Source: an uncultured Paracoccus sp.
GTDB taxonomy: Bacteria; Pseudomonadota; Alphaproteobacteria; Rhodobacterales; Rhodobacteraceae
NCBI RefSeq assembly: GCF_946221145.1
Contig: NZ_CAMIOH010000140.1
Coordinates: forward strand, 1-8,241
Length of the DNA: 8,241 nt
Direction of reading: 5' to 3'
Under the pieces are notes generated by a model, which did not search any database, was not told the origin of the DNA, and saw only the letters and a program-made list of their open reading frames with translations. Shown here one piece after another: positions 1 through 6,514 of the stretch; the first letter of the stretch is position 1, and every line of letters begins with the position of its first letter. The position numbers and the translations under genes are program-made.

Positions 1-700
1 CGTCGATCACGGCGAAGGTGTCGAACATCGCATAGACGATGTTCACGACCAGCAGGAAAAACGTCGTCGGCGACAGCAGCGGCAGGGTGATGTCGAAGAA
101 CCGCCGCACCGGACCCGCGCCGTCGATGGCGGCAGCTTCGCGCAGGGATGCCGGGATGGATTGCAGCCCGGCCACGAAGAACAGGAAGTTATAGCTGATC
201 TGCTTCCACGCGCTTGCGATCACCACCAGCGTCATCGCGTCGGTTTTCGAACTGATGTGGTTCCAGTCATAGCCGACGGCTTGCAGCACATAGGGCATGA
301 TGCCGATGGTCGGGTTGAAGATGAACCACCACAGGATCCCCGCCACCGCCGGGGCCACCGCATAGGGCCAGACCAGCAGCGTCGTATAGATGCTGCTCGA
401 CCGGATCATCCGGTCCACCGCGACCGCCAACAGCAGCGAAAACCCCATCGACAGGATCGTCACCGACACGGCGAACACCGCCGTCACCTGCAAGGAATTC
501 AGGTATTCGGGGCTGCTCCACAGCGCCCTGAAATTCGCCAGCCCGACGAAGCTGGTGTTAATGCCAAAGGCGTCCTGGCGCAGGAAGCTCTGCCGGATCG
601 CCTGGGCGGCGGGCCACAGGAAAAAGACGAAGGTGATGACCAGTTGCGGGGCCAGCAGCAGCCAGGGCAGCAACTGGTTGCGAAACAGGGTGCGCTTCAT
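1..700 (-). CDS. ugpA: Glycerol-3-phosphate ABC transporter permease UgpA (partial, C-terminus outside window)
   Basis: One of the two inner-membrane permease subunits of the UgpBAEC importer for sn-glycerol-3-phosphate. The first 233 residues are visible; family members are about 290-295 residues, so roughly 60 are cut off by the left edge. The start ATG (698-700) opens with MKRTLFRNQLLPWLLLAPQ and is preceded by a modest GAAAGG Shine-Dalgarno with a 7-nt spacer. Hydrophobic segments lie near residues 10-32, 72-96, 105-128, 156-178 and 207-230. The cytoplasmic EAA loop that contacts the UgpC ATPase is clear at about 188-209 (REAAAIDGAG, then ITLPLL). It begins 51 bp after the ugpB stop, in the same orientation, so the two are almost certainly cotranscribed. 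The assignment leans on the adjacent, very clear ugpB; from its own sequence alone it could be any MalF-type sugar permease. Confidence 0.93.
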   Translation of the reverse strand, partial: MKRTLFRNQLLPWLLLAPQLVITFVFFLWPAAQAIRQSFLRQDAFGINTSFVGLANFRALWSSPEYLNSLQVTAVFAVSVTILSMGFSLLLAVAVDRMIRSSSIYTTLLVWPYAVAPAVAGILWWFIFNPTIGIMPYVLQAVGYDWNHISSKTDAMTLVVIASAWKQISYNFLFFVAGLQSIPASLREAAAIDGAGPVRRFFDITLPLLSPTTFFLLVVNIVYAMFDTFAVID

Positions 701-721
701 CCGGGGGCCTTTCAAGGGGGG

Positions 722-744
722 CGGGGCCGCGCGCTGCGGCCCCG
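722..744 (-). other. Intercistronic GC hairpin between ugpB and ugpA
   Basis: A perfect 9-bp inverted repeat (cggggccgc at 722-730, gcggccccg at 736-744) with a 5-nt loop sits 7 bp after the ugpB stop codon. In the transcript it is followed by a C-run and then the ugpA Shine-Dalgarno, with no U-tract, so it does not look like a full intrinsic terminator. By analogy with binding-protein/permease junctions of other ABC operons, I infer that it shields the 3' end of ugpB mRNA or partly attenuates ugpA, raising UgpB over UgpA. Confidence 0.6.
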
Positions 745-751
745 TCCGGCA

Positions 752-2065
752 TTACTGGTTCTGGGCCTGGAACTCTGCCAGCAACGCGTCGCCGCGTTCG
801 ACCACGGAATCAAGCGCGCCCTGGGCATCCTTGGAGCCGGACAGCAGCTGCTCGAACTCCTCGTCGATGATGCCGCGGATCTGGACGTAATTGCCAAAGC
901 GCAGGCCCTTGGAGTTTTCCGTCGGCGCGTTCAGCGTGATCTGCTTGATGCCGGTATCGGCGCCGGGGTTCTGGGCATAGAAATCGCCCATCTGGTCCAT
1001 CGCCGCCTGCGTGATCGGCAGATAGCCCGAGAAGGAGGCCCAATCCGCCTGCACGGCGGGCGAGGACAGGTATTCGAAGAACTTCGCCACGCCCGCATAT
1101 TCGGCGTCGGGACGGCCCGACAGCACCCACAGCGTCGCGCCGCCGATGATGGAATTCTGCGGCGCGCCCTCAACGTCGTCGTAATAGGGCAGCATCCCGT
1201 ATCCGACCTCGAAGTCCTTGGCATTGGCGATCACGCCCGCCCGGCTGGCCGAGCTGTTCATGATCATCGCGCAGTCCTGCGAATAGAACATCGGCGGCGC
1301 ATTGTCGCCCCCGACCGGGCCGCCATATTTGAAGATGCCTTCATCGGCCCATTTTTTCAGGTTTTCCCAATGCTTGACCTGCACCGGCCCGTTCAGCGAC
1401 AGCCGCGCCGCGGTGCCGCCAAAGCCGTTCTGTTCGGTGCCGATCGGCTGGTTGTGCCAGGCCGACAGGTTCTCGGTCTGGATCCAGCTGATCCAGCCGG
1501 TGGTGAACCCGCAGGTCGCGGCACCGGATTCCTTGATCTTGTTGGAAAATTCGACGACTTCGGCCCAGGTTTTCGGCGGCGTGTCGCGATCCAGCCCGGC
1601 TTTCTCGAACACGTCCTTGTTGTAATACAGGATCGGGGTCGAGCTGTTGAACGGCATCGACAGCATGTTGCCATCGGTATCGGTGTAATAACCGACCACG
1701 GCGGGCAGGAAGGCATTCGGATCGAAGGCCACGTCATTGTCGGTCATCAGCTGGTGGACCGGGACGATGGCACCCTTGGCGGCCATCATGGTGCCGGTGC
1801 CGACCTCGAACACCTGGACGATGGCGGGCTGCTGCTGCGCGCGGAAGGCGGCGATCGCGGCGGTCATCGTTTCGGGATAGGTGCCCTTGTAGGACGGGAC
1901 GATGGTGTATTCGTCCTGGCTGTCGTTGAAGCCCTTGGTGATGTCTTCCAGCTTGGCGCCCAGTTCGCCGCCCATGGCGTGCCACCACTGGATCTCGGTC
2001 TGCGCCTGCGCCGCCGACAGCGATGCGATCAGCGCCATCGCGGACGCCGTGATAAGTCGGTTCAT
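752..2065 (-). CDS. ugpB: sn-Glycerol-3-phosphate ABC transporter periplasmic binding protein UgpB
   Basis: Periplasmic receptor that captures glycerol-3-phosphate (and, in studied homologues, glycerophosphocholine) and delivers it to UgpAE/UgpC. It has 437 residues, essentially the E. coli length (438). Residues 1-21 are a Sec signal peptide (MNRLITASAM, hydrophobic core, then a cut after AQA). Family hallmarks follow in order: WWHAMGGELG (27-36), the IVPSYKGTYPE block (55-65), AIVQVFEVGTGTMMA (81-95), PFNSSTPILYYNKD (138-151), CGFTTGWISWIQTENLSAW (185-203), APQNSIIGGATLWV (301-314), SGYLPIT (346-352), and GLRFGNYVQIRGIIDEE (387-403), the region holding a ligand-binding arginine. The start at 2065 is chosen over an in-frame ATG at 2155 because it has a strong AGGGAGGT site and begins the signal peptide directly; the longer version would bury it behind 30 charged residues and overlap the promoter region. 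It heads ugpBA, with a PHO-box-like array upstream. Confidence 0.96.
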   Translation of the reverse strand: MNRLITASAMALIASLSAAQAQTEIQWWHAMGGELGAKLEDITKGFNDSQDEYTIVPSYKGTYPETMTAAIAAFRAQQQPAIVQVFEVGTGTMMAAKGAIVPVHQLMTDNDVAFDPNAFLPAVVGYYTDTDGNMLSMPFNSSTPILYYNKDVFEKAGLDRDTPPKTWAEVVEFSNKIKESGAATCGFTTGWISWIQTENLSAWHNQPIGTEQNGFGGTAARLSLNGPVQVKHWENLKKWADEGIFKYGGPVGGDNAPPMFYSQDCAMIMNSSASRAGVIANAKDFEVGYGMLPYYDDVEGAPQNSIIGGATLWVLSGRPDAEYAGVAKFFEYLSSPAVQADWASFSGYLPITQAAMDQMGDFYAQNPGADTGIKQITLNAPTENSKGLRFGNYVQIRGIIDEEFEQLLSGSKDAQGALDSVVERGDALLAEFQAQNQ

Positions 2066-2069
2066 GATT

Positions 2070-2077
2070 ACCTCCCT
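2070..2077 (-). promoter_or_regulatory. Ribosome binding site of ugpB
   Basis: AGGGAGGT on the minus strand lies 4 nt before the ATG at 2065-2063. It fixes the ugpB start at 2065 rather than the in-frame upstream ATG at 2155. Confidence 0.85.
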
Positions 2078-2115
2078 TATGGAGCTGCGGTTCGGGTCGG
2101 GCCTAAAGGGCCAAG

Positions 2116-2155
2116 GTGACGCAAACACAACATTCTCATGACGAAAGGGTGACAT
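2116..2155 (-). promoter_or_regulatory. PHO-box-like array (four phased half-sites) upstream of ugpB
   Basis: Read on the minus strand, four 7-bp units are each separated by exactly 4 bp: ATGTCAC (2155-2149), TCGTCAT (2144-2138), ATGTTGT (2133-2127) and GCGTCAC (2122-2116). The PhoB box consensus is two direct CTGTCAT-like half-sites with the same 7+4 architecture. Units 1, 2 and 4 keep the GTCA core; unit 3 keeps only TGT. The array ends 50 bp before the ugpB start, a sensible place for an activator. ugp operons belong to the Pho regulon in E. coli and rhizobia, so I infer PhoB activation under phosphate limitation. The spacers are less AT-rich than in E. coli, and a good -10 hexamer is not evident. 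Confidence 0.6.
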
Positions 2156-2158
2156 CCT

Positions 2159-2174
2159 TTGACCAGCCGGTCAA
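2159..2174. promoter_or_regulatory. RutR/TetR-type palindromic operator candidate upstream of ugpB
   Basis: The 16-bp sequence TTGACCAGCCGGTCAA has 6-bp perfect arms (TTGACC/GGTCAA) around a 4-bp centre. It differs at one position from TTGACCANNTGGTCAA, the E. coli RutR (TetR family) consensus as I recall it. It lies 3 bp upstream of the PHO-box-like array and 93 bp from the ugpB start; its minus-strand TTGACC could also serve as a -35 element. Which regulator binds is unknown, since no regulator gene is in the window. Other TetR- or GntR-family proteins use similar palindromes. Confidence 0.5.
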
Positions 2175-2204
2175 TCTTTCCGGGCCGGGCGCCGCCGTTA
2201 CCGG

Positions 2205-3188
2205 TCAGGCGCCCCGCAGCCGCGCCAGCAGCGGCACCACCGTCGCCTGCAGGACAGGGTTGATGATGTAATGCGCGATGGGGATCAGGATCATGCCCAG
2301 GATCAGCCCGAAGATGCCGTCGAAGAACGCGGTGACGATCCAGGCCGCAAAGCCTGGCGCCTGGGGCAGGGCACGGGCGGCAGCCTCGGCCTGGTGGTGG
2401 ATCCAGTCATAGGGACCGGCCCAGCCCAGTTCGGCAAAACCGTGCAGCACGATCTGCCCGCCGACCCAGATCATCGCGGCGGTGCCGACCACCGTCAGCA
2501 CCTTCATGAAGCCCGGCATCACCTTGACGATGCCCCGCCCAAGCGCCGCCACCGGACCGCTGCGCCGCGTCGCCAGATGGACGCCCGCGTCATCGGCCTT
2601 GACGATCAGCGCGACGAAACCATAGACGGCGACGGTGATGCCCACCGCCACCACGGCCAGGATCAGCGCCTTCTGCCAGATCGTGTCATTGGTGGGAATC
2701 GTGGACAGGGCGATGGTCATGATTTCCGCCGACAGGATGAAGTCGGTCTTGATCGCGCCCGCCACGCGCTGTTCTTCCAGGGCCGCGCCGTCGCTATCGG
2801 GATGGGTGTGCTTTTCGCTGTCATGGGTATCGCCGTAACCCAGGGCATGGGCGACCTTTTCCGCGCCCTCGAAGCACAGATAGGCGCCGCCCAGCATCAG
2901 CAGCGGTGAAATCGCCCAGGGCGCAAAGGCCGACAGCAGCAGCGCGATGGGCAGCAGGATCACCAGCTTGTTGAACAGCGACCCCCGGGCGATCTTCCAG
3001 ACGATCGGGATTTCGCGGCTGGCGTCAAAGCCATGGACATATTTCGGCGTCACCGCCGCGTCGTCGATCACCGCGCCCGCAGCCTTGGCCCCCGCCTTGG
3101 CGGCCTGTCCCGCCACATCGTCGATGGACGCCGCCGCGACCTTGGAAATCGACGCCACATCGTCCAGAAGTGCCAGAAGCCCGCTCAT
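2205..3188 (-). CDS. DUF808 (YedI-family) inner-membrane protein
   Basis: A 327-residue protein matching the DUF808 family, whose E. coli member YedI is about 305 residues; the molecular function is unknown. The family signature is clear: an N-terminal SGLLALLDDVASISKVAAAS stretch (residues 2-21), an Ala/Gly-rich amphipathic segment (22-45, ending DDAAVTPKYVHGF), then VWKIARGSLFNKLVIL (63-78). Likely membrane segments are near 72-107 (probably two), 174-195, 229-251 and 281-308, with a polar His/Asp-rich loop at about 119-135 and a conserved-looking IKTDFILSAEIM stretch (146-157). The start ATG (3186-3188) follows an AGGA site with a 7-nt spacer. It is separated by 222 bp from tctA and 139 bp from ugpB, so it is probably its own transcription unit and not functionally tied to either transporter. 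Confidence 0.9.
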   Translation of the reverse strand: MSGLLALLDDVASISKVAAASIDDVAGQAAKAGAKAAGAVIDDAAVTPKYVHGFDASREIPIVWKIARGSLFNKLVILLPIALLLSAFAPWAISPLLMLGGAYLCFEGAEKVAHALGYGDTHDSEKHTHPDSDGAALEEQRVAGAIKTDFILSAEIMTIALSTIPTNDTIWQKALILAVVAVGITVAVYGFVALIVKADDAGVHLATRRSGPVAALGRGIVKVMPGFMKVLTVVGTAAMIWVGGQIVLHGFAELGWAGPYDWIHHQAEAAARALPQAPGFAAWIVTAFFDGIFGLILGMILIPIAHYIINPVLQATVVPLLARLRGA

Positions 3189-3410
3189 CCGCTTTTCCTG
3201 TTCCGCGCAGGCCCGACCGCGCCCGCTGTTCGCGACGATCCTTGGACAAGATCGCAGAAGAAGGAAAGCCCCGGCGGCATTCGACGGTGCGGTGACGGGA
3301 CATCCGGCACCCCTGGAAACAAAGACGCCGGGGCGGAGGCCGCCACCGGGTCACAGTTTTTCCATCTCAAAATCAGCGTTTTAGGTGCGACGGTCGCTGT
3401 CGCGGGTGGA
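3189..3410. other. Intergenic region between tctA and the DUF808 gene
   Basis: These 222 bp contain no credible gene. An 8-bp perfect inverted repeat, ccccggcg (3269-3276) with cgccgggg (3326-3333), encloses 49 nt and could fold in the leader of the DUF808 transcript. A small GCGA/TCGC repeat at 3387-3403, just after the tctA stop, lacks a U-tract and is a poor terminator. No convincing -35/-10 pair is visible, although the DUF808 promoter must lie here if the gene is transcribed separately. Confidence 0.4.
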
Positions 3411-4919
3411 TCACCCTTCGCTTTCGGTGAACACCTCGTCGCGGCGCTTGCGGATCTGGGGCAGGAAGACCAGCACCAGCACGCCCAGCGACAGCAGCAG
3501 CAGCACCGCGCTGATCGGACGGCTGACGAAGGTGGTCGGATCGCCCCGCGACAGGATCATGGCGCGGCGCAGGTTCTCCTCGAGCAGCGGGCCAAGGACG
3601 AAGCCCAGCAGCAGGGGCGCGGGTTCGCAGCGCAGCTTGGACATCAGGTATCCCAACAGCCCGAAGAACGCGACCGCATACAGATCGTAGGTGTTCGAGT
3701 TCACCGAATAGACGCCGATGGAACACATCGCCATGATGATCGGGAACAGCACGTAATAAGGCACGGTCAGCAGCTTCACCCACAGCCCGATCAGCGGCAG
3801 GTTCAGCACCACCAGCATCAGGTTGCCGATCCACATCGAGGCGATGATGCCCCAGAACAGCGCCGGCTGTTCGCTGACCACGTTCGGCCCCGGCACGATC
3901 CCCTGGATGATCATCGCGCCGATCATCAGCGCCATCACCGGGTTGGCCGGGATCCCCAGCGTCAACAGCGGGATGAAGCTGGTCTGCGCGCCCGCGTTGT
4001 TGGCGCTTTCGGGACCGGCCACGCCGGCCAGGGCGCCCTTGCCGAATTCCTGCGGGTTCTTCGACACCTTCTTTTCGATCGTATAGCTGGCAAAGGCCGC
4101 CAGGATCGCGCCGCCGCCGGGCAGGATGCCCAGCACCGATCCGATTCCCGTGCCGCGCAGCACCGGGCCGATCATCTGCCGGAATTCGTCCCTGGTGGGG
4201 AACAGCCGGTTGATGTTCTTGGTCATGACCTCTCGGTCATGTTCGTTTTCCAGGTTGCGCAGGATTTCCGCGATGCCGAAGACGCCCACCGCGACGGCCA
4301 CGAAGTTCAGCCCGTCCGCGAACTGGTTCATGCCCATCGTGAAGCGCGGCGCGCCGGTATAGACATCGGTGCCCACCATGCCCAGCAGCAGCCCCAGCAC
4401 CACCATCGCCAACGCCTTAAGCACCGAACCATGGGCCAGCGCCACCGACATCACCAGACCCATGACCATCAGGCTGAAATATTCCGCCGCGCCGAATTTC
4501 AGCGCCACGGCGGTCAGCGGCGGCGCGAAGACCGCGACCAGGAAGGTCGAGACCGACCCGGCAAAGAACGATCCCAGCGCGGCGGTCGCCAGCGCCAGCC
4601 CGGCCTTGCCCTTGCGCGCCAGCTGATAGCCGTCGATGGCGGTCACCGCAGACGAGCTTTCGCCCGGCATGTTGATCAGGATCGCCGTGGTCGAGCCGCC
4701 ATATTGCGCCCCATAGTAGATCCCCGCCAGCATGATCAGCGATGATACGGGCTCCAGCTGGAAGGTGATCGGCAGCAGCATGGCGATGGTCGCCGTGGCG
4801 CCGATGCCGGGCAGAACGCCGATCAGCGTGCCCAGCAGCACCCCGATCAGGCAGAAGGCCAGGTTGGCCAGCGATGTCGCGACGCCGAAACCCAGCGCCA
4901 GGTTTGAAAACAGTTCCAT
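3411..4919 (-). CDS. tctA: Tripartite tricarboxylate transporter large membrane subunit TctA
   Basis: Large inner-membrane subunit of a TTT-family secondary transporter, which uses an ion gradient to import a solute delivered by the binding protein TctC. It has 502 residues, normal for the family (about 500), with 10-12 expected membrane segments. Hallmarks are the first-half motifs GVLPGIGATATIAMLLP (34-50), GIYYGAQYGGSTTAILINMPGE (66-87) and SAVTAIDGYQLARKG (90-104). The second half has a related GILPGGGAILAAF (264-276), then AGPESANNAGAQTSFIPLLTLGIP (301-324) and IQGIVPGP (338-345), reflecting the family's internal repeat. The start at 4919 has an ideal AAGGAGG site whose first bases are part of the tctB stop codon; only 10 bp separate the two genes, so translation is probably coupled. 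The protein ends in a short charged cytoplasmic tail. The substrate cannot be read from sequence; citrate is the founding substrate, but the family is diverse. Confidence 0.95.
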   Translation of the reverse strand: MELFSNLALGFGVATSLANLAFCLIGVLLGTLIGVLPGIGATATIAMLLPITFQLEPVSSLIMLAGIYYGAQYGGSTTAILINMPGESSSAVTAIDGYQLARKGKAGLALATAALGSFFAGSVSTFLVAVFAPPLTAVALKFGAAEYFSLMVMGLVMSVALAHGSVLKALAMVVLGLLLGMVGTDVYTGAPRFTMGMNQFADGLNFVAVAVGVFGIAEILRNLENEHDREVMTKNINRLFPTRDEFRQMIGPVLRGTGIGSVLGILPGGGAILAAFASYTIEKKVSKNPQEFGKGALAGVAGPESANNAGAQTSFIPLLTLGIPANPVMALMIGAMIIQGIVPGPNVVSEQPALFWGIIASMWIGNLMLVVLNLPLIGLWVKLLTVPYYVLFPIIMAMCSIGVYSVNSNTYDLYAVAFFGLLGYLMSKLRCEPAPLLLGFVLGPLLEENLRRAMILSRGDPTTFVSRPISAVLLLLSLGVLVLVFLPQIRKRRDEVFTESEG

Positions 4920-4929
4920 CGCGGCCTCC

Positions 4930-5394
4930 TTACAGCGGCAACCAGGGACCGAAGCGCCGGAAGGGCAGCCCCAGGCCGTAACTGAAGATCAGCGTGGACA
5001 TGATGGTGACGATCACCGCCAGCAGCAGCGCGGGCAGGGGCCGCATCCGCAGCGAGGCCTGCGACGCGATCAGCGTGGCGATGAACAGCGCCGGGACGAA
5101 GCCCAGCCCGCGCACCGTCAGCCCGAAGAAGATCGGCGCGGGCAGGATGAACAGGATGCCGCGCCAGGCGATGATGCCAAAGGGTTCTTCATCCGCGCGG
5201 CCGAAGGCTTTGAACAGGATGATCGCGCCCAGCAGGAATAGCACCACCGACAGCACCATGGGGAAATATCCAGGCCCCATCCGCAGCGAGGTTCCCATCT
5301 CCAGCCCCAAGGCCTGGAGCCCGAAAAACGCCGCGATGCCCATGAAGACCAGGCCCGCGATGATGTCCGTCGTATCGTTTGGTCTTGTTGACAT
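4930..5394 (-). CDS. tctB: Tripartite tricarboxylate transporter small membrane subunit TctB
   Basis: Small inner-membrane partner of TctA, needed for TTT transport though its mechanism is poorly defined. It has 154 residues, usual for TctB (about 145-160), with four predicted membrane regions near 10-30, 43-63, 78-113 (broad) and 119-142. The family motif RMGPGYFPMVLSVVLFLLGA (38-57) identifies it. An in-frame ATG at 5445 would add 17 residues (MARIPKAAGTRQSGGGL); I prefer the ATG at 5394 (MSTRPNDTTDIIAG) because GGAGG sits 7 nt upstream and the first helix starts soon after. It is the middle gene of tctCBA: 99 bp with a strong stem-loop precede it, and its TAA stop overlaps the tctA ribosome binding site. 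Confidence 0.93.
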   Translation of the reverse strand: MSTRPNDTTDIIAGLVFMGIAAFFGLQALGLEMGTSLRMGPGYFPMVLSVVLFLLGAIILFKAFGRADEEPFGIIAWRGILFILPAPIFFGLTVRGLGFVPALFIATLIASQASLRMRPLPALLLAVIVTIMSTLIFSYGLGLPFRRFGPWLPL

Positions 5395-5401
5395 AAGTCC
5401 C

Positions 5402-5406
5402 CCTCC
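5402..5406 (-). promoter_or_regulatory. Ribosome binding site of tctB
   Basis: GGAGG on the minus strand with a 7-nt spacer to the ATG at 5394-5392. It supports this start over the in-frame ATG at 5445. Confidence 0.75.
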
Positions 5407-5416
5407 GCTTTGGCGA

Positions 5417-5488
5417 GTCCCTGCCGCCTTGGGGATTCGCGCCACCCGATGCGATCCGGGCAGCGTGATCCTTGCGTCGGCAGGGGAC
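5417..5488 (-). other. Nested stem-loop between tctC and tctB
   Basis: In the transcript an outer 10-bp stem pairs 5488-5478 with 5426-5417 (GTCCCCTGCCG with CGGCAGGGAC, one bulged C). Inside it, CGCTGCCCG (5465-5457) pairs with CGGGTGGCG (5448-5440) as a 9-bp stem with two G-U pairs and an 8-nt loop. The structure fills most of the 99-bp gap and is not followed by a U-run. I infer a processing/stability or attenuation element that keeps the binding-protein mRNA more abundant than the membrane-subunit part. Confidence 0.55.
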
Positions 5489-5493
5489 CGGGA

Positions 5494-6468
5494 TCAGTCG
5501 GCGTAAATGCCGGCAGCTTCGATGATCGGCTTCCAGCGGGCGATTTCCGATTCCAGAAGCGCCTTGACCGTTTCGCCGTTTGCGTCCTCGACCGGCGACG
5601 GCTCGGATCCCAGATCTCGCATCGACTTGCCGACGCTTTCGTCGGTCAGCGCGACTTGCAGAGCCTTGGACAGGCGCTCATTGACCTCGGGCGGGGTGCC
5701 CGCCGGGGTATAGAGCGCGTTCCAGACGGTGATCTGAAGCCCCTCCAGCCCGCTTTCCTTGGCGGTCGGCAGGTCGGGGAACAGCGGCAGGCGTTCGTCG
5801 GTGGTCACGGCGTAAGCCTTGATCGTGCCCGCGTTGATCTGCTGGGTGGTGTTGGTGGTCTGGTCGCACAGGATGTCCACCTGCCCGCCCAGAAGGTCGG
5901 TCATGGCGGGGCCGGTGCCCTTGTAGGGGACGGTGACCAGCGACGCGTCCAGCGCCTCCATCAGCAGCATCCCGCACAGATGCGACACCGCGCCAAGGCC
6001 CGCATTGGCCAGCGTCAGGCTGTCGGCGTTTTCCTTGACATAGGGGATGAAGGCGGCCATGTCCGCCGGCTCGAAATCCTTGCGGGCGACGACGACCATC
6101 GGCACCTCGGTGATCAGCCCGACATAGCCGAAATCGGTCAGCGGGTCATAGGGCAGGTTGCGATACAGCGTCGGCGCGGTGGCCATGCCGTTGTGATGCA
6201 TCAGCATCGTATAGCCGTCGGGATCGGACCGGGCGACCTTGTCCGCACCCAGCGTGCCACCGGCGCCGACGACGTTTTCGACGATGATCTGCTGACCCAG
6301 GTCGGCGGACATCTTTTCGGCGATCAGACGCGCGACCGTATCGGTCGGCCCCCCGGCCGAGAAGGGCACCACAAGCGTGATGGTGCGGTCGGGATAATCC
6401 TGTGCGAAGGCAGGCACCGTCAGCATGGTGGTGGCGCAGAATGCGCCCAGCAGTTTCAAGCCAGTCAT
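5494..6468 (-). CDS. tctC: Tripartite tricarboxylate transporter periplasmic binding protein TctC (Bug family)
   Basis: Periplasmic receptor of the TTT system, a Bug-family protein. It has 324 residues, typical for the family (about 320-330). A Sec signal peptide covers residues 1-22 (MTGLKLLGAF, hydrophobic core, cut near AFA/QDYPDR); Cys11 is not in a lipobox, so a soluble periplasmic protein is expected. Bug hallmarks in order: YPDRTITLVVPFSAGGPTDTVAR (25-47), with the ligand-contacting loop; ENVVGAGGTLGADKVARSDPDGYTML (64-89); NAGLGAVSHLCG (155-166); VPYKGTGPAMTDLLGGQVD (180-198); ERLPLFPDLPTAKESG (225-240); and a C-terminal helix ending IIEAAGIYAD. The start at 6468 has GGAGG 4 nt upstream. 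It heads tctCBA. Substrate specificity is not predictable from motifs; a carboxylate is likely. No tctDE-type two-component genes are in the window. Confidence 0.94.
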   Translation of the reverse strand: MTGLKLLGAFCATTMLTVPAFAQDYPDRTITLVVPFSAGGPTDTVARLIAEKMSADLGQQIIVENVVGAGGTLGADKVARSDPDGYTMLMHHNGMATAPTLYRNLPYDPLTDFGYVGLITEVPMVVVARKDFEPADMAAFIPYVKENADSLTLANAGLGAVSHLCGMLLMEALDASLVTVPYKGTGPAMTDLLGGQVDILCDQTTNTTQQINAGTIKAYAVTTDERLPLFPDLPTAKESGLEGLQITVWNALYTPAGTPPEVNERLSKALQVALTDESVGKSMRDLGSEPSPVEDANGETVKALLESEIARWKPIIEAAGIYAD

Positions 6469-6514
6469 ATGTCCTCCCAGACCGATCGCAGCGATGCATT
6501 CAGGCGCACCGTGT

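Noticed and set aside
161..2119. A 652-codon open frame on the plus strand antisense to ugpB and ugpA
   Set aside because: Its translation is a low-complexity mix rich in Arg, His, Gly, Asp and Gln with no recognisable domain, typical of the antisense frame of high-GC genes. The minus-strand proteins match known families along their whole length.
2066..2155. N-terminal extension of UgpB from an ATG at 2155
   Set aside because: It would place 30 charged residues before a standard signal peptide and overlap the control region; the ATG at 2065 has a far better ribosome binding site.
3237..3253. Imperfect inverted repeat GATCCTTGGACAAGATC upstream of the DUF808 gene
   Set aside because: The arms match only with a bulged base and there is no supporting promoter context.
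3025..3354. Possible small gene upstream of and overlapping the DUF808 gene
   Set aside because: Arg/Gly-rich frame with no good ribosome binding site, overlapping the true DUF808 N-terminus in another frame.
3387..3403. Possible terminator hairpin directly after tctA
   Set aside because: Only 4-5 bp of stem and no U-run downstream; too weak to call.
3033..4745. A 570-codon open frame on the plus strand antisense to tctA and part of the DUF808 gene
   Set aside because: Same antisense pattern: Gln/Arg/His-rich, no domain, and it runs across two real genes and the gap between them.
5395..5445. N-terminal extension of TctB from an ATG at 5445
   Set aside because: The extra 17 residues are not TctB-like and the internal ATG at 5394 has a well-placed GGAGG.
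6485..6495. Perfect 11-bp palindrome ATCGC-A-GCGAT just upstream of the tctC ribosome binding site
   Set aside because: Too short to distinguish from chance in high-GC DNA and not repeated elsewhere in the intergenic region; not called as an operator.
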